A stretch of DNA of 64,000 bases from Pseudophaeobacter arcticus DSM 23566 (GCF_000473205.1 NZ_KI421507.1:4139057-4203056), one strand, 5' to 3'; shown: positions 46,851 to 57,005, counted from the first letter of the stretch. The notes: generated by a model not told the origin, from the letters alone. Made by a program: numbers and translations.

Positions 46851-46934
46851 GGCGGCCTGTGAAGCGTTTGCATTTTGCCGCGCGCTCCCGTTTAACCGCC
46901 CCATAGAGAGTGGCAGTCACGGGAGTTGGGCGCG

Positions 46935-48299
46935 ATGGCGATGGAATGGGACAGGTTGTTGAATGCGGGGCGTCTGTGCCGCCCGGAGTATACCGAGGAC
47001 CCTGGCCGTCCGGCCTATGTGCAGGACTATGATCGCATCCTGTTCTCAGAGCCTTTTCGTCGGTTGGCGCAAAAGACCCAGGTGCATCCGCTCTATGAGC
47101 ATGACCATGTGCACCACCGGATGATCCACTCGCTGGAGACAGCCAGTGCCGGGCGCTCGCTAGGTGTGCTGGCGGGGCAGGCGATGCTGGAGCAGGGCCA
47201 TATCACCGAGGCGCAGCGCGAGGTGATTGCCGGCACGGTTCAGGCGGCCTGTCTGGTGCATGACATCGGCAATCCGCCCTTTGGTCATTCCGGCGAGGAC
47301 AGCATTGGCCAGTGGTTTGCGACGCAGTTTCAGACGGGGAACGGCGTTGCCAGAGCGGTGCCAGCGGCCCGGCAGGCGGAGTTTGAGGCCTTTGAGGGCA
47401 ATGCCCAGGGCTTTCGCATCGCGGCGGCCCTGGAAATGGCGCGGCGCGACGGCGGCATGCGCCTGTCCTATGCGACCCTTGCGGCATTTATGAAATACCC
47501 CTGCACCGCCGAGGCACAGAAACTGGCGCGGCAGGGCAGCAACGGGAGCTATGTGGGGCTCAAGAAATTTGGTGTCTTTGGGTCAGAGGCGGCATTGTTT
47601 GCCGAGGTGGCCGAGGCAACAGGGCTGCGCAGTGACGGCGCCGGGCCGGGCAAATACTGGCGGCGCCACCCGCTGGCCTTCCTTGTCGAAGCGGCGGATG
47701 ACATCTGCTATCGGATCCTGGATCTGGAAGACGCCGCCACGGTGGGCGATCTCGGCACCGGCCAGGTCATCGACTGTCTGGAAATGATTGCAGGTAAGCC
47801 GAACCGGGCGGATGACGCGGCGATGACAGCGCGCGAAATTGTGGCGATGCGCCGGGCCAGCGCCATCCATCAGGCGATCATAGCTGCGGTTGCCGCCTTT
47901 ATGGACAATTACGATGCCATTATGGCTGGTGAGTTCAACGAAGGTCTGATGGAGGTCTCCTCAAAGGCGGAGGCCTTTGACCAGATGAAAGAGATTTCAA
48001 ACGCACGGATCTTTACGGCGCGGCGCAAGACCGAGCTGGAGATTGCCGGGCGTCAGGTGATCTTTGCGGTGCTGGAGCATTTTCACGGGCTTTATGGCGA
48101 TCTGCGCGCCTGTGATTGGGATGTGGAGAGGTTTCTGGCCGACCATGGGTATTGGGCCAAATTGGTGCGGGCGGTAGATCTGGACCTGCGCGGCATTACG
48201 GACGAATATTCGGCGATGCATAGCCTGGCGGATTTTGTCTCCGGCATGACCGACCGCTATGCGGTGAAGGTGCGGGACATGGTGGCAGGGCGGATCTGA
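46935..48299 (+). CDS. dgt: Deoxyguanosinetriphosphate triphosphohydrolase-like protein
   Basis: From ATG 46935 (TTG 46926 and ATG 46941 also possible) the protein has about 454 residues. HD metal ligands are His in RMIHSLETASAGR and the pair in CLVHDIGNPPFGHSGED, followed by YVGLKKFGVF and EAADDICYRILDLEDA. dGTPase-like HD enzymes hydrolyse dNTPs to deoxynucleoside plus triphosphate, affecting replication fidelity. It converges on pckA across a terminator. Confidence 0.92.
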   Translation: MAMEWDRLLNAGRLCRPEYTEDPGRPAYVQDYDRILFSEPFRRLAQKTQVHPLYEHDHVHHRMIHSLETASAGRSLGVLAGQAMLEQGHITEAQREVIAGTVQAACLVHDIGNPPFGHSGEDSIGQWFATQFQTGNGVARAVPAARQAEFEAFEGNAQGFRIAAALEMARRDGGMRLSYATLAAFMKYPCTAEAQKLARQGSNGSYVGLKKFGVFGSEAALFAEVAEATGLRSDGAGPGKYWRRHPLAFLVEAADDICYRILDLEDAATVGDLGTGQVIDCLEMIAGKPNRADDAAMTAREIVAMRRASAIHQAIIAAVAAFMDNYDAIMAGEFNEGLMEVSSKAEAFDQMKEISNARIFTARRKTELEIAGRQVIFAVLEHFHGLYGDLRACDWDVERFLADHGYWAKLVRAVDLDLRGITDEYSAMHSLADFVSGMTDRYAVKVRDMVAGRI

Positions 48300-48327
48300 A
48301 ACCGCCTCCAAATCAGAGTATTCAGAC

Positions 48328-48358
48328 CCAAAAAAACCCGGCCAGTGGCCGGGTTTTC
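48328..48358. terminator. Bidirectional rho-independent terminator dgt/pckA
   Basis: Perfect 11-bp stem AAAACCCGGCC (48333-48343) / GGCCGGGTTTT (48347-48357), 3-nt loop, with seven T on the minus strand. The core matches that after the atp operon. Confidence 0.93.
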
Positions 48359-48381
48359 CATTTCTGCGGTGACACCGGGCC

Positions 48382-49980
48382 TTAGCTGATCGCGGCGGCT
48401 TTTACGTCTTCGTCGATAAAGGGCAGATACTGCTCGAAGTTGTTGGCGAACATTTCAACCAGTTTGGCGGCCTGTTTGTCATAGGCGGCCTGATCGTCCC
48501 AGGTGCGGCGCGGGTCCAGCAGGACTTCGGCAACGCCGGGCACCGAAACAGGTACGTCAAAGCCAAAGTTGCTGTCTTTGCGGAACTCGACCTCGGCCAG
48601 GCTGCCTTCGAGTGCGGCCGTCAGCAGCCCGCGTGTGGCGCGGATCGGCATCCGCGAGCCAACGCCGTAGGCGCCACCGGTCCAACCGGTGTTGACCAAC
48701 CAGCAGGTTGCCCCATGCTGGGCGATCTTTTCACGCAGCAGGTTTCCGTAGACTTCGGGGCGGCGTGGCATGAACGGCGCGCCAAAGCAGGTGGAGAAGG
48801 TGGGCTCGGGTTCGGTCACGCCGCGCTCGGTGCCCGCCACCTTGGAGGTGAAACCAGACAGGAAGTGGTACATCGCCTGCGCCGGGGTCAGACGCGCAAT
48901 GGGAGGCAGCACGCCAAAGGCATCACAGGTCAGCATGATGATGTTCTTGGGGTGGCCGCCAATCGCGGTTTCCGAGGCGTTGGAGATATAGTGCAGCGGA
49001 TAGGCGCAGCGCATGTTTGCCGTCAGGCTGTCGTCTTCAAAATCGAGCTCTTTGGTCTCTTCGTCAAAGACCATGTTTTCGACCACGGTGCCAAACTTGG
49101 TGGTGGTGGCGTAGATCTCGGGCTCGGCTTCGGGGTTGAGGTTGATGGTCTTGGCGTAGCAGCCGCCTTCAAAGTTGAAGGTGCCATTGTCTGCCCAGCC
49201 ATGTTCATCATCGCCGATCAGCACCCGGTCAGGGTCAGCGGACAGGGTGGTCTTGCCGGTGCCGGACAGGCCAAAGAACACGGCGGTGTCGACCGGGTTG
49301 CCCTTGGCGTGGTTGGCCGAGCAATGCATCGGCATGATGCCTTTTTCAGGCAACAGGTAGTTCAGCAGGCTAAAGACGGATTTTTTGTTCTCACCGGCAT
49401 ATTCGGTGCCGCCGACCAGGATGATCTTGCGATCAAAGTTCATCGCAATGACGGTTTCGGTGCGGCAATCGTGACGCTTGGGGTCAGCCTGGAAGCTGGG
49501 GCAGTTGATGACGGTGAAGTCAGCAACAAAATCGTCCAGATCTTCGCGCGCGGGGCGCCGCAGCATGGTGCGGTTGAACAGCCCGTGCCAGGCGAGTTCG
49601 CTGATCATGCGCACATTGATCGAATGCTTGGGGTCGGCGCCGCCAACCAGATCCTGCACGTGGTAGTCGCCACCCTTCATGTGTTCCAGCATATCGTCAT
49701 AGAGATTGTCAAAGCCTTCAGGCGACATCTCGGCGTTGTTTTCCCACCAGATGGTGTCTTTGACGCTGTCGGTTTTGACGACGTGCTTATCCTTGGGGGA
49801 ACGACCGGTGAACTTGCCGGTGGTCACCAGGAAGGCGCCGCCGTTGCCCAGAGTGCCTTCTTTGCCCAGCACCGCTGCTTCGACCAGTGCAGGCTCCATG
49901 AGGTTGTAATGGACATTGCCCAGACCCTCGATACCTTGATCCTCGAGGCGGAAATTCGGGTTAACCCGTCCAGATGCCAT
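48382..49980 (-). CDS. pckA: Phosphoenolpyruvate carboxykinase (ATP)
   Basis: The 532-residue enzyme shows the kinase-type P loop [16 protein letters not shown] and the metal/substrate motifs [24 protein letters not shown] and [17 protein letters not shown]. It converts oxaloacetate plus ATP to PEP in gluconeogenesis. AGGAGAGAG precedes ATG 49980. It is divergent from chvI, and a pckA-chvI order is widespread in alphaproteobacteria; in rhizobia ChvI/G activity influences pckA expression. Confidence 0.97.
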   Translation of the reverse strand: MASGRVNPNFRLEDQGIEGLGNVHYNLMEPALVEAAVLGKEGTLGNGGAFLVTTGKFTGRSPKDKHVVKTDSVKDTIWWENNAEMSPEGFDNLYDDMLEHMKGGDYHVQDLVGGADPKHSINVRMISELAWHGLFNRTMLRRPAREDLDDFVADFTVINCPSFQADPKRHDCRTETVIAMNFDRKIILVGGTEYAGENKKSVFSLLNYLLPEKGIMPMHCSANHAKGNPVDTAVFFGLSGTGKTTLSADPDRVLIGDDEHGWADNGTFNFEGGCYAKTINLNPEAEPEIYATTTKFGTVVENMVFDEETKELDFEDDSLTANMRCAYPLHYISNASETAIGGHPKNIIMLTCDAFGVLPPIARLTPAQAMYHFLSGFTSKVAGTERGVTEPEPTFSTCFGAPFMPRRPEVYGNLLREKIAQHGATCWLVNTGWTGGAYGVGSRMPIRATRGLLTAALEGSLAEVEFRKDSNFGFDVPVSVPGVAEVLLDPRRTWDDQAAYDKQAAKLVEMFANNFEQYLPFIDEDVKAAAIS

Positions 49981-50336
49981 GTGTTCTCTCTCCTGTGGCG
50001 GTTGTCATCAACCGCATGCATTTAAAGCCGCGCCCCAAAGGCAGATCGGGGCAGAAGTGCCGGTAGCGACACCGGTTAGGCTGCTCATAACATGACGTTT
50101 CCATGACTGAACAGGACGGTTTGGCGCAGTTAGCGCCATCACAGCGGAGTTTAGCGCAACCATCTGCCGCGATGGTGGATCGCTGTTCACTGTTCAGCGG
50201 ATGATAAGACATTTTTGCCCTAATTGTGGCCAAAGAGAGGCCTGATTCGCCAATGGGGATTGATTCGCCACGCAAGACGGGCGATGAAAGGTTAAAAATA
50301 ATGACAATATAATGAGCAGATTTAGGGGCAGATCCG
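49981..50336. promoter_or_regulatory. pckA-chvI divergent promoter region with direct repeats
   Basis: This 356-base gap carries TGATTCGCCA at 50243-50252 and again at 50261-50270 (18-bp spacing), about 70 bases upstream of chvI. Two TTAGCGC sites lie in 50129-50160 (CAGTTAGCGCC and TTTAGCGCAA) closer to pckA. OmpR-family regulators such as ChvI bind direct repeats, so these are operator candidates. No coding frame is convincing. Confidence 0.45.
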
Positions 50337-51041
50337 ATGTCGAAGATTGCTTTGGTGGATGATGACCGCAACATTTTGACTTCCGTGGCGATGACACTGG
50401 AAGCCGAAGGGTTTGAGGTGGAAACCTATAATGATGGGCAGGCCGCGCTGGATGCCTTTAACAAGGTGCTGCCGGATATGGCCGTGCTGGACATCAAGAT
50501 GCCGCGCATGGACGGCATGGATTTGTTGCAGCGCCTGCGTCAGAAAACCCAGATGCCGGTGATCTTCCTCACCTCCAAAGATGATGAGATCGACGAGGTC
50601 CTGGGCCTGCGCATGGGGGCAGATGACTACGTCAAAAAGCCCTTCTCGCAGCGTCTGCTGGTCGAGCGCATTCGCGCCCTGTTGCGCCGCCAAGAGGCGC
50701 TGAACAGTGATGAGGCCGGAACCGAGGCCCCAGAGACAAAAGTGATGGACCGTGGCAATCTGCGGATGGATCCACTGCGCCACGCGGTCAGCTGGAAGGG
50801 CAAGGACGTGTCGCTGACGGTGACCGAATTCCTGCTGCTGCAGGCTCTGGCGCAGCGCCCCGGCTTTGTCAAAAGCCGCGACCAGCTGATGGATGTGGCC
50901 TATGATGATCAGGTCTATGTGGATGACCGGACAATCGACAGCCATATCAAGCGGCTGCGTAAGAAGATGCGGACAGCTGATGGCGATTTTGCTGCGATCG
51001 AGACCCTCTACGGGATCGGGTATCGCTATAATGAAGAATAA
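50337..51041 (+). CDS. chvI: ChvI-like OmpR-family response regulator
   Basis: The 234-residue regulator has a receiver with the acidic pocket VDDDR, phospho-acceptor Asp52 in [13 protein letters not shown] and Lys in [10 protein letters not shown], followed by an OmpR-type winged helix (~130-230; [32 protein letters not shown]). ChvI controls envelope, exopolysaccharide, acid and host-related functions in alphaproteobacteria. It is followed by chvG at 33 bp. Confidence 0.94.
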   Translation: MSKIALVDDDRNILTSVAMTLEAEGFEVETYNDGQAALDAFNKVLPDMAVLDIKMPRMDGMDLLQRLRQKTQMPVIFLTSKDDEIDEVLGLRMGADDYVKKPFSQRLLVERIRALLRRQEALNSDEAGTEAPETKVMDRGNLRMDPLRHAVSWKGKDVSLTVTEFLLLQALAQRPGFVKSRDQLMDVAYDDQVYVDDRTIDSHIKRLRKKMRTADGDFAAIETLYGIGYRYNEE

Positions 51042-51074
51042 GACCTGCAGTCTTTCCCAGGGAGGCGTGCAATA

Positions 51075-52790
51075 ATGCGTGACACTGGCATGACACCAAG
51101 ACGGCAAGATGGAGATGTGGTTCTGGGCGACGACTGGATCGCACCGGATCAGACTGTTGCTGCCGAAATGCAGGTGAAACGGGCGCGCCGCGGGTTTTTC
51201 TCTTTGAAAGGCTCACCTCTGACGCGCAAGATCATCACCTTCAACCTGATTGCCCTGATTATTCTGGTCGCCGGCATTCTCTACCTGAACTCCTCGCGGC
51301 AAAGTCTGGTAAAACAGCGGGCCGGGGCTCTGGTGGCCGAAGTGTCGTTGCTGGCCGATGTTTTTGAGGCGGTATTGCCCTCCTCGGGGGCGGTCAGCCT
51401 GACAACGGGCGATGGCATTGACCCGGTGCAGGTGCTTGATGGCGTGGCCCTGCGCGGCGGGGTCGAGGCCTTTGTCTTTGACACCTCGGGGGTGCTGGTG
51501 GCGCAGGTGACCGGGGTCAACCGGCCTGACGCGTTGAATGCGTTGAACGAGGGCGCCAAGAGCCGCACGTTGATTTCCGACGGGTTGTCGACGCTCTGGA
51601 CGACGTTGGGCGGGGTGTTCCAATCCCAAACTGCCGACGAGGGCCACATCAAGCCGCTGCAGGAACAGTTGCAGGCCTTGGTGCAGCATTCCTTGACCGA
51701 AGGCGCCAAGATCGAAGTGGTCGGGGACACCAGCGGCGGAACGGTTTTATCTGCGGTGGCGCCGATTCTCAGCAATGGCACGGCCATCGGGGTTGTGGCG
51801 CTTGCCTCGCCTTCCGGTGAGATCGACGCCCTGGTGCGCGGCGAACGGGAACGGGTGTTGCAGATCTTTATCATTGCCCTGCTGGTCTCTGTCGGGCTGA
51901 GCCTGGTATTGGCCTCGACCATTGCCAATCCACTAGCGGATCTGGCCGAGGCCGCCGAGCTGGGGCGCGAGCGGGATTCCCGCAAGGCACAATCGGGGCG
52001 TATTCGCATCCCAGACCTGTCGGCGCGCCCGGATGAGATCGGCCGGTTGAGCCGGGCCCTGCGTGGCATGGTCAAGGCGCTGTATAGCCGGATCGACAGC
52101 AACGAACAGTTTGCCGCCGATGTGGCGCATGAAATCAAGAACCCTCTGGCCAGTCTGCAATCCGCCGTCGGCACCCTGCGGATGGTCAAACGCGACGACC
52201 AGCGCGAAAAGCTGCTGGAGGTCATCGAACATGATGTGCGCCGTCTGGACCGGCTGGTGAGCGATATCTCCAATGCCTCGCGTCTGGATGCTGAACTGGT
52301 GAAAGAGGAAGAGGACGAATTTGATCTCCTGCAAATGCTGACCAATCTCAACCAGTACCTTGGCGAAGACGCGCGGGCCAAGCAGATCGACTATATCACC
52401 GATCTGCCGCAGCGCCCGGTGATGATCCAGGGGTTGGAGGCGAGGCTGGCACAGGTCTTTGTCAATCTGATCACCAATGCGATTTCCTTTTGCGAAGAAG
52501 GCGATGCAATCCGCGTCTGGGCGCGCCGACGGGACAACCGGGTGCTGGTCGTGGTCGAAGACACCGGCCCGGGCATTCCGGAACAAGCGCTGGCAAAGAT
52601 TTTCAAGCGGTTCTACTCGCAACGCCCGGATGAGCATTTTGGCAATAACTCCGGCCTTGGGCTGGCGATTTCCAAACAGATTGTCGAAGCCCATGGCGGT
52701 GTGGTCTGGGCCGAAAACATTCGCCCCACCGAGGCCGATGTCACCTCTGAACCCCTGGGCGCACGATTTGTTGTTGGCCTGCCTGTCTGA
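51075..52790 (+). CDS. chvG: ChvG-like sensor histidine kinase
   Basis: The 571-residue kinase has a cytoplasmic N-terminus of about 50 residues, TM1 at ~53-71, a periplasmic sensor domain of ~185 residues, TM2 at ~258-280, HAMP, HisKA with His352 in FAADVAHEIKNPLASLQ, and HATPase_c (VFVNLITNAISFCEE, VEDTGPGIPEQAL, NNSGLGLAISKQIV). In rhizobia the periplasmic inhibitor ExoR controls it; no exoR is in this window. It directly precedes hprK. Confidence 0.93.
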   Translation: MRDTGMTPRRQDGDVVLGDDWIAPDQTVAAEMQVKRARRGFFSLKGSPLTRKIITFNLIALIILVAGILYLNSSRQSLVKQRAGALVAEVSLLADVFEAVLPSSGAVSLTTGDGIDPVQVLDGVALRGGVEAFVFDTSGVLVAQVTGVNRPDALNALNEGAKSRTLISDGLSTLWTTLGGVFQSQTADEGHIKPLQEQLQALVQHSLTEGAKIEVVGDTSGGTVLSAVAPILSNGTAIGVVALASPSGEIDALVRGERERVLQIFIIALLVSVGLSLVLASTIANPLADLAEAAELGRERDSRKAQSGRIRIPDLSARPDEIGRLSRALRGMVKALYSRIDSNEQFAADVAHEIKNPLASLQSAVGTLRMVKRDDQREKLLEVIEHDVRRLDRLVSDISNASRLDAELVKEEEDEFDLLQMLTNLNQYLGEDARAKQIDYITDLPQRPVMIQGLEARLAQVFVNLITNAISFCEEGDAIRVWARRRDNRVLVVVEDTGPGIPEQALAKIFKRFYSQRPDEHFGNNSGLGLAISKQIVEAHGGVVWAENIRPTEADVTSEPLGARFVVGLPV

Positions 52791-52796
52791 TCTGTG

Positions 52797-53240
52797 ATGG
52801 CGCCGCGCTCCCCCAGTCTCACCCTGCATGCCAGTTGTGTGGCTCTGGGTGGACGTGGGGTCTTGATCCGGGGGGCCTCGGGCAGCGGTAAATCTTCGCT
52901 GGCCTTGCAGTTGATGGCCTATGGGGCGGATCTGGTGGCAGATGACCAGGTGCAGATCTGGCAACAGGATGCGGGTATTTATGCCAGATCCCCCGGAGCC
53001 GGGGGGCTTATCGAAGCGCGATTTGTTGGGATACTGACCGTTGCTGCGGTCACAGAAACCGCGATCTGTGCGATCATCGACCTGGATCAGGTCGAGACCG
53101 AGCGCCTGCCCGCTATGCGTCACGAGGAGCTATTGGGGCAGCAGATCCAGATCTTTCGCCGGATAGAGGACAGCCATTTTGCTGCTGCTGTGATACAGTT
53201 TCTCAAATCCGGAGCTTTGGATCCCGATGCAAAACCCTGA
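52797..53240 (+). CDS. hprK: HPr kinase/phosphorylase, short alphaproteobacterial form
   Basis: From ATG 52797 (GTG 52794 also in frame) the protein has 147 residues, only the kinase core of the ~310-residue Firmicutes enzyme. The P loop is GASGSGKS (26-33), followed by ADLVADDQVQIW with the catalytic Asp and a second motif LPAMRHEEL. It should phosphorylate HPr on Ser46, encoded three genes later. It follows chvG by 6 bp in a conserved regulatory PTS cluster. Confidence 0.9.
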   Translation: MAPRSPSLTLHASCVALGGRGVLIRGASGSGKSSLALQLMAYGADLVADDQVQIWQQDAGIYARSPGAGGLIEARFVGILTVAAVTETAICAIIDLDQVETERLPAMRHEELLGQQIQIFRRIEDSHFAAAVIQFLKSGALDPDAKP

Positions 53241-53254
53241 CTGGCGGTGTGGCA

Positions 53255-54115
53255 ATGTCTGACACCAAGGTAACCCCGATTGTTCTGGTGACCGGCCCCT
53301 CGGGCGCCGGGCGTACAACTGCGATCAATGTGCTCGAAGATCTTGGCTATGAGGCCATTGATAACCTTCCTTTACGGCTGTTGCCGGGGCTTGTGTCGGC
53401 GGCTGGTGGCGCCGGGCCCATGGCCCTGGGGATGGACAGTCGCAACCGTGATTTTTCCCCGGCGGCGCTGCTGGAGGTCTTTGACATGCTGGAAGCGCGT
53501 GAGGACTGTGACCTGTCGGTGCTCTATCTGGATGCCCGCCCCGAGGTATTGGTGCAGCGCTATTCGGAAACCCGGCGGCGCCATCCGCTGTCTCCGGGGG
53601 AAACGCCCGAACTGGGGGTGCAACGGGAGCTGAGCCTGATGGGTGCGATCCGCGACAGGGCCAGCCTGTTGCTGGATACCTCGGATATGAATGTGCATCA
53701 GCTAAAGGCGGAGATCGAGCATCTCTTTGTGCCTGCGGGTCGCAAGCTGGCGCTGTCGATCCAGAGTTTTTCCTATAAACGCGGGGTGCCGCGCAGCGTT
53801 GATATGGTGTTTGATTGCCGGTTTCTGAACAACCCCTACTGGGACCTGAGCCTGCGTGGACTAGATGGGCGCGATGCGGCTGTGCAGGCGCATGTACGGG
53901 GGGATCCGCGCTATGAAGGCTTCTTTGCGCGGGTGCTGGAGATGACCCTGTATTTGCTGCCGGCCTACCGCGAAGAGGGGAAATCGCACCTGTCAATCGC
54001 GTTTGGCTGCACGGGGGGACAACATCGCTCGGTTACTCTGGCAGAAACCCTTGCAAAAGCCCTTGCAGAAGAGGGCCAGCAGGTGTCAATTAGACACCGC
54101 GAGCTGCGAGGCTAG
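53255..54115 (+). CDS. rapZ: RapZ-type P-loop protein (RNase adapter)
   Basis: From ATG 53255 (GTG 53249 also in frame) the 286-residue protein has an N-terminal P loop GPSGAGRTT (14-22) in which arginine takes the place of the usual Walker A lysine. [33 protein letters not shown] and the C-terminal SFSYKRGVP and [13 protein letters not shown] match RapZ/YvcJ. E. coli RapZ guides RNase E to a small RNA in amino-sugar control. Its place in the PTS operon suggests a link to PTS state. Confidence 0.93.
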   Translation: MSDTKVTPIVLVTGPSGAGRTTAINVLEDLGYEAIDNLPLRLLPGLVSAAGGAGPMALGMDSRNRDFSPAALLEVFDMLEAREDCDLSVLYLDARPEVLVQRYSETRRRHPLSPGETPELGVQRELSLMGAIRDRASLLLDTSDMNVHQLKAEIEHLFVPAGRKLALSIQSFSYKRGVPRSVDMVFDCRFLNNPYWDLSLRGLDGRDAAVQAHVRGDPRYEGFFARVLEMTLYLLPAYREEGKSHLSIAFGCTGGQHRSVTLAETLAKALAEEGQQVSIRHRELRG

Positions 54116-54135
54116 CAGGATACGGAGTTGCAGGA

Positions 54136-54543
54136 TTGATCGGGATCGTGATCGTGGCACATGGCGGGCTGGCAAGGGAATACCTGGCCGCAGTCGAGCA
54201 TGTTGTAGGGCCTCAGCCCAACCTTTTGTCCGTTGCCATCGCCCCTGATGATGACCGTGAAGACAAACAATGCGAAATCTGCGCGGCGGCGGATCAGGTG
54301 GATACCGGTGACGGGGTTGTCGTGGTGACAGATCTCTATGGCGGGTCCCCTTCGAACCTCAGCCTGCGGGCCTGCAAACCGTCGAACCGGCGCATTCTTT
54401 ACGGTGCAAATCTGCCGCTTTTGATCAAGCTGGCCAAATCTCGCAATCTTGTCGTGGGAGAAGCCGTGCGTCAGGCGATGGAAGCTGGGCGTAAGTATAT
54501 TAATTCTCGAAACATCAACCCCGATGGGGAGCAGGCGCACTAA
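54136..54543 (+). CDS. PTS EIIA component, mannose family
   Basis: From TTG 54136 the 135-residue protein has the EIIA-Man fold and phospho-acceptor His9 in IVIVAHGGLAREYL, with VVVVTDLYGGSPSNLSLR and GANLPLLIKLA further on. No EIIB/C/D permease gene is near, so it is regulatory. It should take phosphate from HPr. It lies between rapZ and ptsH with a 0-bp gap to the latter. Confidence 0.92.
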   Translation: MIGIVIVAHGGLAREYLAAVEHVVGPQPNLLSVAIAPDDDREDKQCEICAAADQVDTGDGVVVVTDLYGGSPSNLSLRACKPSNRRILYGANLPLLIKLAKSRNLVVGEAVRQAMEAGRKYINSRNINPDGEQAH

Positions 54544-54813
54544 ATGGCTTTGAAGACATTGAAAATCGTGAATGAAAAGGGGCTGCATGCCCGTGCCTCT
54601 GCCAAACTGGTGGAGGTTGTCGAAGGCTTCGACGCCACGGCAGAGGTCTCAAAGGACGGACTGTCTGCCTCTGGGGACAGTATTATGGGGCTTTTGATGT
54701 TGGCAGCTTCGAAAGGAACGACTATTGACGTCGAGACTTCGGGGCCGGATGCTGGTGCTCTGGCTGATGCAGTGGAGGCCCTGGTGGCTGATAAATTCGG
54801 CGAGGGGTTCTAA
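54544..54813 (+). CDS. ptsH: HPr phosphocarrier protein
   Basis: The 89-residue protein has both regulatory sites: His15 in EKGLHARASAK for EI phosphorylation and Ser46 in SASGDSIMGLLML for HprK. It begins directly after the EIIA stop. EI (ptsP) is not in the window. Together with hprK and the EIIA gene it makes up the core of the regulatory PTS. Confidence 0.95.
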   Translation: MALKTLKIVNEKGLHARASAKLVEVVEGFDATAEVSKDGLSASGDSIMGLLMLAASKGTTIDVETSGPDAGALADAVEALVADKFGEGF

Positions 54814-54846
54814 TCTCGGCTCCCCTCAATTGACAGGAATGGCACG

Positions 54847-55740
54847 GTGGCGGATACGGCACATGAGCAGAGCACCGGTGTTACACCGGAGACCGAAAAG
54901 GGCACCGGTGAGGTCTATGACCGCCGCACGTTGACCTATGCCAATTCTTTTGACGATCGCTGGACCTCTTTGGCCATCAAGGTCATCGAGTGGATGACCG
55001 GCAAGCTGACCATTATGCGCATGGTCAAGAAGTTTGAAAATCAAAACGCGGAATACCGGGGGCAAAAGTTCTGGCGCGGTGCGCTCAATATCATGGGCAT
55101 CGACCTGATGACCCCGGAAGAGCAGATCAAACGCATCCCCAGCGACGGTCCGGTGGTGATTGTCGCCAATCACCCCCACGGTATGGTCGACGGCATGATC
55201 TTTGCCGATCTGATCGGGCGGGTGCGTCAGGATTACCGGATTTTGACCCGGTCAGTGCTGACCGGTCTCGATGAGGCTGCAACCTCCTTTATGATCCCGG
55301 TGCCCTTTCCGCATGATCCGGATGCGCAAAAGAAAATGGTCGAGATGCGCGCCAAGACCATGACCCACCTCAAAGCCGGAGGGGTTGTTGCGCTGTTCCC
55401 GTCGGGGGTGGTGATGTCTTCGCAGACCTGGTTTGGTCCTGCGATCGAACAGGAATGGAATGTCTTTACCGCGCAACTGATCCGCCGCTCTGGCGCGCGG
55501 GTGGTGCCGATCTTTTTCCCCGGCCGCAATTCACGCAGCTATCAGATCGCCAATAAAATCTCGCCGATCCTGCGGCAGGGCCTGCTGCTGCATGAGATCG
55601 TGCGCTCTTGTAATAAACCCCAGGCGCCGGTTGTCGGGGAGGTCCTGACCGAGGCGCAGATGGAGCGGCTGCAAAGCGATCCACGTGGGTTTATGGCCTG
55701 GCTCCGCGCGCATACGCTGGGTCTTGGCCAAAAGAGCTGA
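54847..55740 (+). CDS. Lysophospholipid acyltransferase family protein
   Basis: A GTG at 54847 gives 297 residues. The acyltransferase block reads VIVANHPHGMVDGMIFADLI, where the classical H-x4-D spacing is changed to HPHGMVD, a variant seen in this subgroup. A GGVVALFPSGVV block III and PIFFPGRNSRSYQ follow. It probably acylates a lysolipid or ornithine-lipid precursor at the inner membrane; the substrate is unknown. It follows ptsH by 33 bp. Confidence 0.85.
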   Translation: MADTAHEQSTGVTPETEKGTGEVYDRRTLTYANSFDDRWTSLAIKVIEWMTGKLTIMRMVKKFENQNAEYRGQKFWRGALNIMGIDLMTPEEQIKRIPSDGPVVIVANHPHGMVDGMIFADLIGRVRQDYRILTRSVLTGLDEAATSFMIPVPFPHDPDAQKKMVEMRAKTMTHLKAGGVVALFPSGVVMSSQTWFGPAIEQEWNVFTAQLIRRSGARVVPIFFPGRNSRSYQIANKISPILRQGLLLHEIVRSCNKPQAPVVGEVLTEAQMERLQSDPRGFMAWLRAHTLGLGQKS

Positions 55741-55972
55741 GACGGGCTTCTGTTGAGGTTGGTTTTCAGCTTCTGAGTCACCAAAGCAGCAACTTCAAAG
55801 CCCGCATCTCCTGATCCCTGCGTGACAGCGGCTTGGCCCTGCCCCAAGCAAAATGACGGTATCCACGCCCAAAGGGCGCGGAGCCTCCGCAATTTGGCTT
55901 GTGCCCTGTCCGCGCCGCCGTCCTGCGGGCGTCAGGCGATGAGGGCTCCGAAGCAGCAGTTCCGGATCGGGC

Positions 55973-56848
55973 CTAGCGGGTTGGGACGGGGGATTCGCCG
56001 CGGTAGTCATAGAACCCGCGTTGGGTCTTGCGCCCCAGCCAGCCAGCTTCTACATATTTGGTGAGCAGCGGGCAGGGCCGGTATTTGGTGTCGGCCAGAC
56101 CCTCGTGCAGCACGTTCATGATGGCGAGGCAGGTGTCCAGACCGATAAAATCAGCCAGCTCTAGCGGACCCATCGGGTGGTTGGCGCCCAGTTTCATCGA
56201 CTCGTCGATGGATTTGACCGATCCGACGCCTTCATAGAGAGTATACACCGCCTCGTTGATCATCGGCATCAGGATGCGGTTGACGATAAAGGCCGGGAAG
56301 TCTTCGGCGCTGGCGGCGGTTTTGCCGAGGCGCTCCACCACGGCCTGGCAGCTGGCAAAGGTCTCTTCATCGGTGGCAATGCCGCGGATCAGCTCTACCA
56401 GTTGCATCACCGGCACCGGGTTCATGAAGTGGAATCCCATGAAGCGCTCGGGGCGGTCGGTGCGACTGGCCAGGCGGGTAATCGAAATTGATGAGGTGTT
56501 GGAGGTGAGAATCGTATGCGGCTGCAAATGCGGCTGCAGATCCTCAAAAATCGCCTGCTTGACGGTTTCACGCTCGGTTGCGGCCTCAATCACCAGATCC
56601 GTGGCGCCGATATCAGCCAGAGTCAGCGTTGTGGTGATCCGGGCCAGCGCCTCGGTAACATCTGTTTCGGCGATTTTGCCACGGCTGGCCTGACGCGCCA
56701 TGTTTTTGTGAATGGCGCTGACCGCAGCATCCAGAGATTGTTGGCTAATGTCATTCAAAACAACATCATAGCCTGCCAATGCCGTGACATGAGCAATGCC
56801 ATTGCCCATCTGGCCTGCGCCAATGATGCCGATCTTTTTGATATCCAT
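55973..56848 (-). CDS. hbd: 3-hydroxybutyryl-CoA dehydrogenase
   Basis: The 291-residue enzyme has the NAD site KIGIIGAGQMGNGIAHV at the start, the catalytic His in GFHFMNPVPVMQLVE and Asn in FIVNRILMPMINEA, and the C-terminal HPMGPLELADFIGLD. It interconverts acetoacetyl-CoA and 3-hydroxybutyryl-CoA with NAD(P). It fits beta-oxidation, butyrate use or the ethylmalonyl-CoA pathway. It is divergent from the DUF6473-like gene. Confidence 0.94.
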   Translation of the reverse strand: MDIKKIGIIGAGQMGNGIAHVTALAGYDVVLNDISQQSLDAAVSAIHKNMARQASRGKIAETDVTEALARITTTLTLADIGATDLVIEAATERETVKQAIFEDLQPHLQPHTILTSNTSSISITRLASRTDRPERFMGFHFMNPVPVMQLVELIRGIATDEETFASCQAVVERLGKTAASAEDFPAFIVNRILMPMINEAVYTLYEGVGSVKSIDESMKLGANHPMGPLELADFIGLDTCLAIMNVLHEGLADTKYRPCPLLTKYVEAGWLGRKTQRGFYDYRGESPVPTR

Positions 56849-57005
56849 GCCAGTGGCTCCCAGTTTGCCTGCCTGGCAACCTTATCGGGGGCTTTGGGGC
56901 AGACACAAGGCTGCACGTCTGGAATTTTAGGTGAAATTTAACTTTAGGGAATTTGCAATCTTTCACCACCAAAGTGAACCTTGGGTGAATAAATTGGTGG
57001 GAACT

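Noticed and set aside
48715..50025. A 436-codon open frame opposite pckA
   Set aside because: Its composition is that of an antisense frame in a GC-rich gene, with no domain, and it ends in the pckA leader.
54136..54813. Sugar-transport PTS operon
   Set aside because: No EIIB, EIIC or EIID gene accompanies the EIIA and HPr genes, so the set is regulatory.
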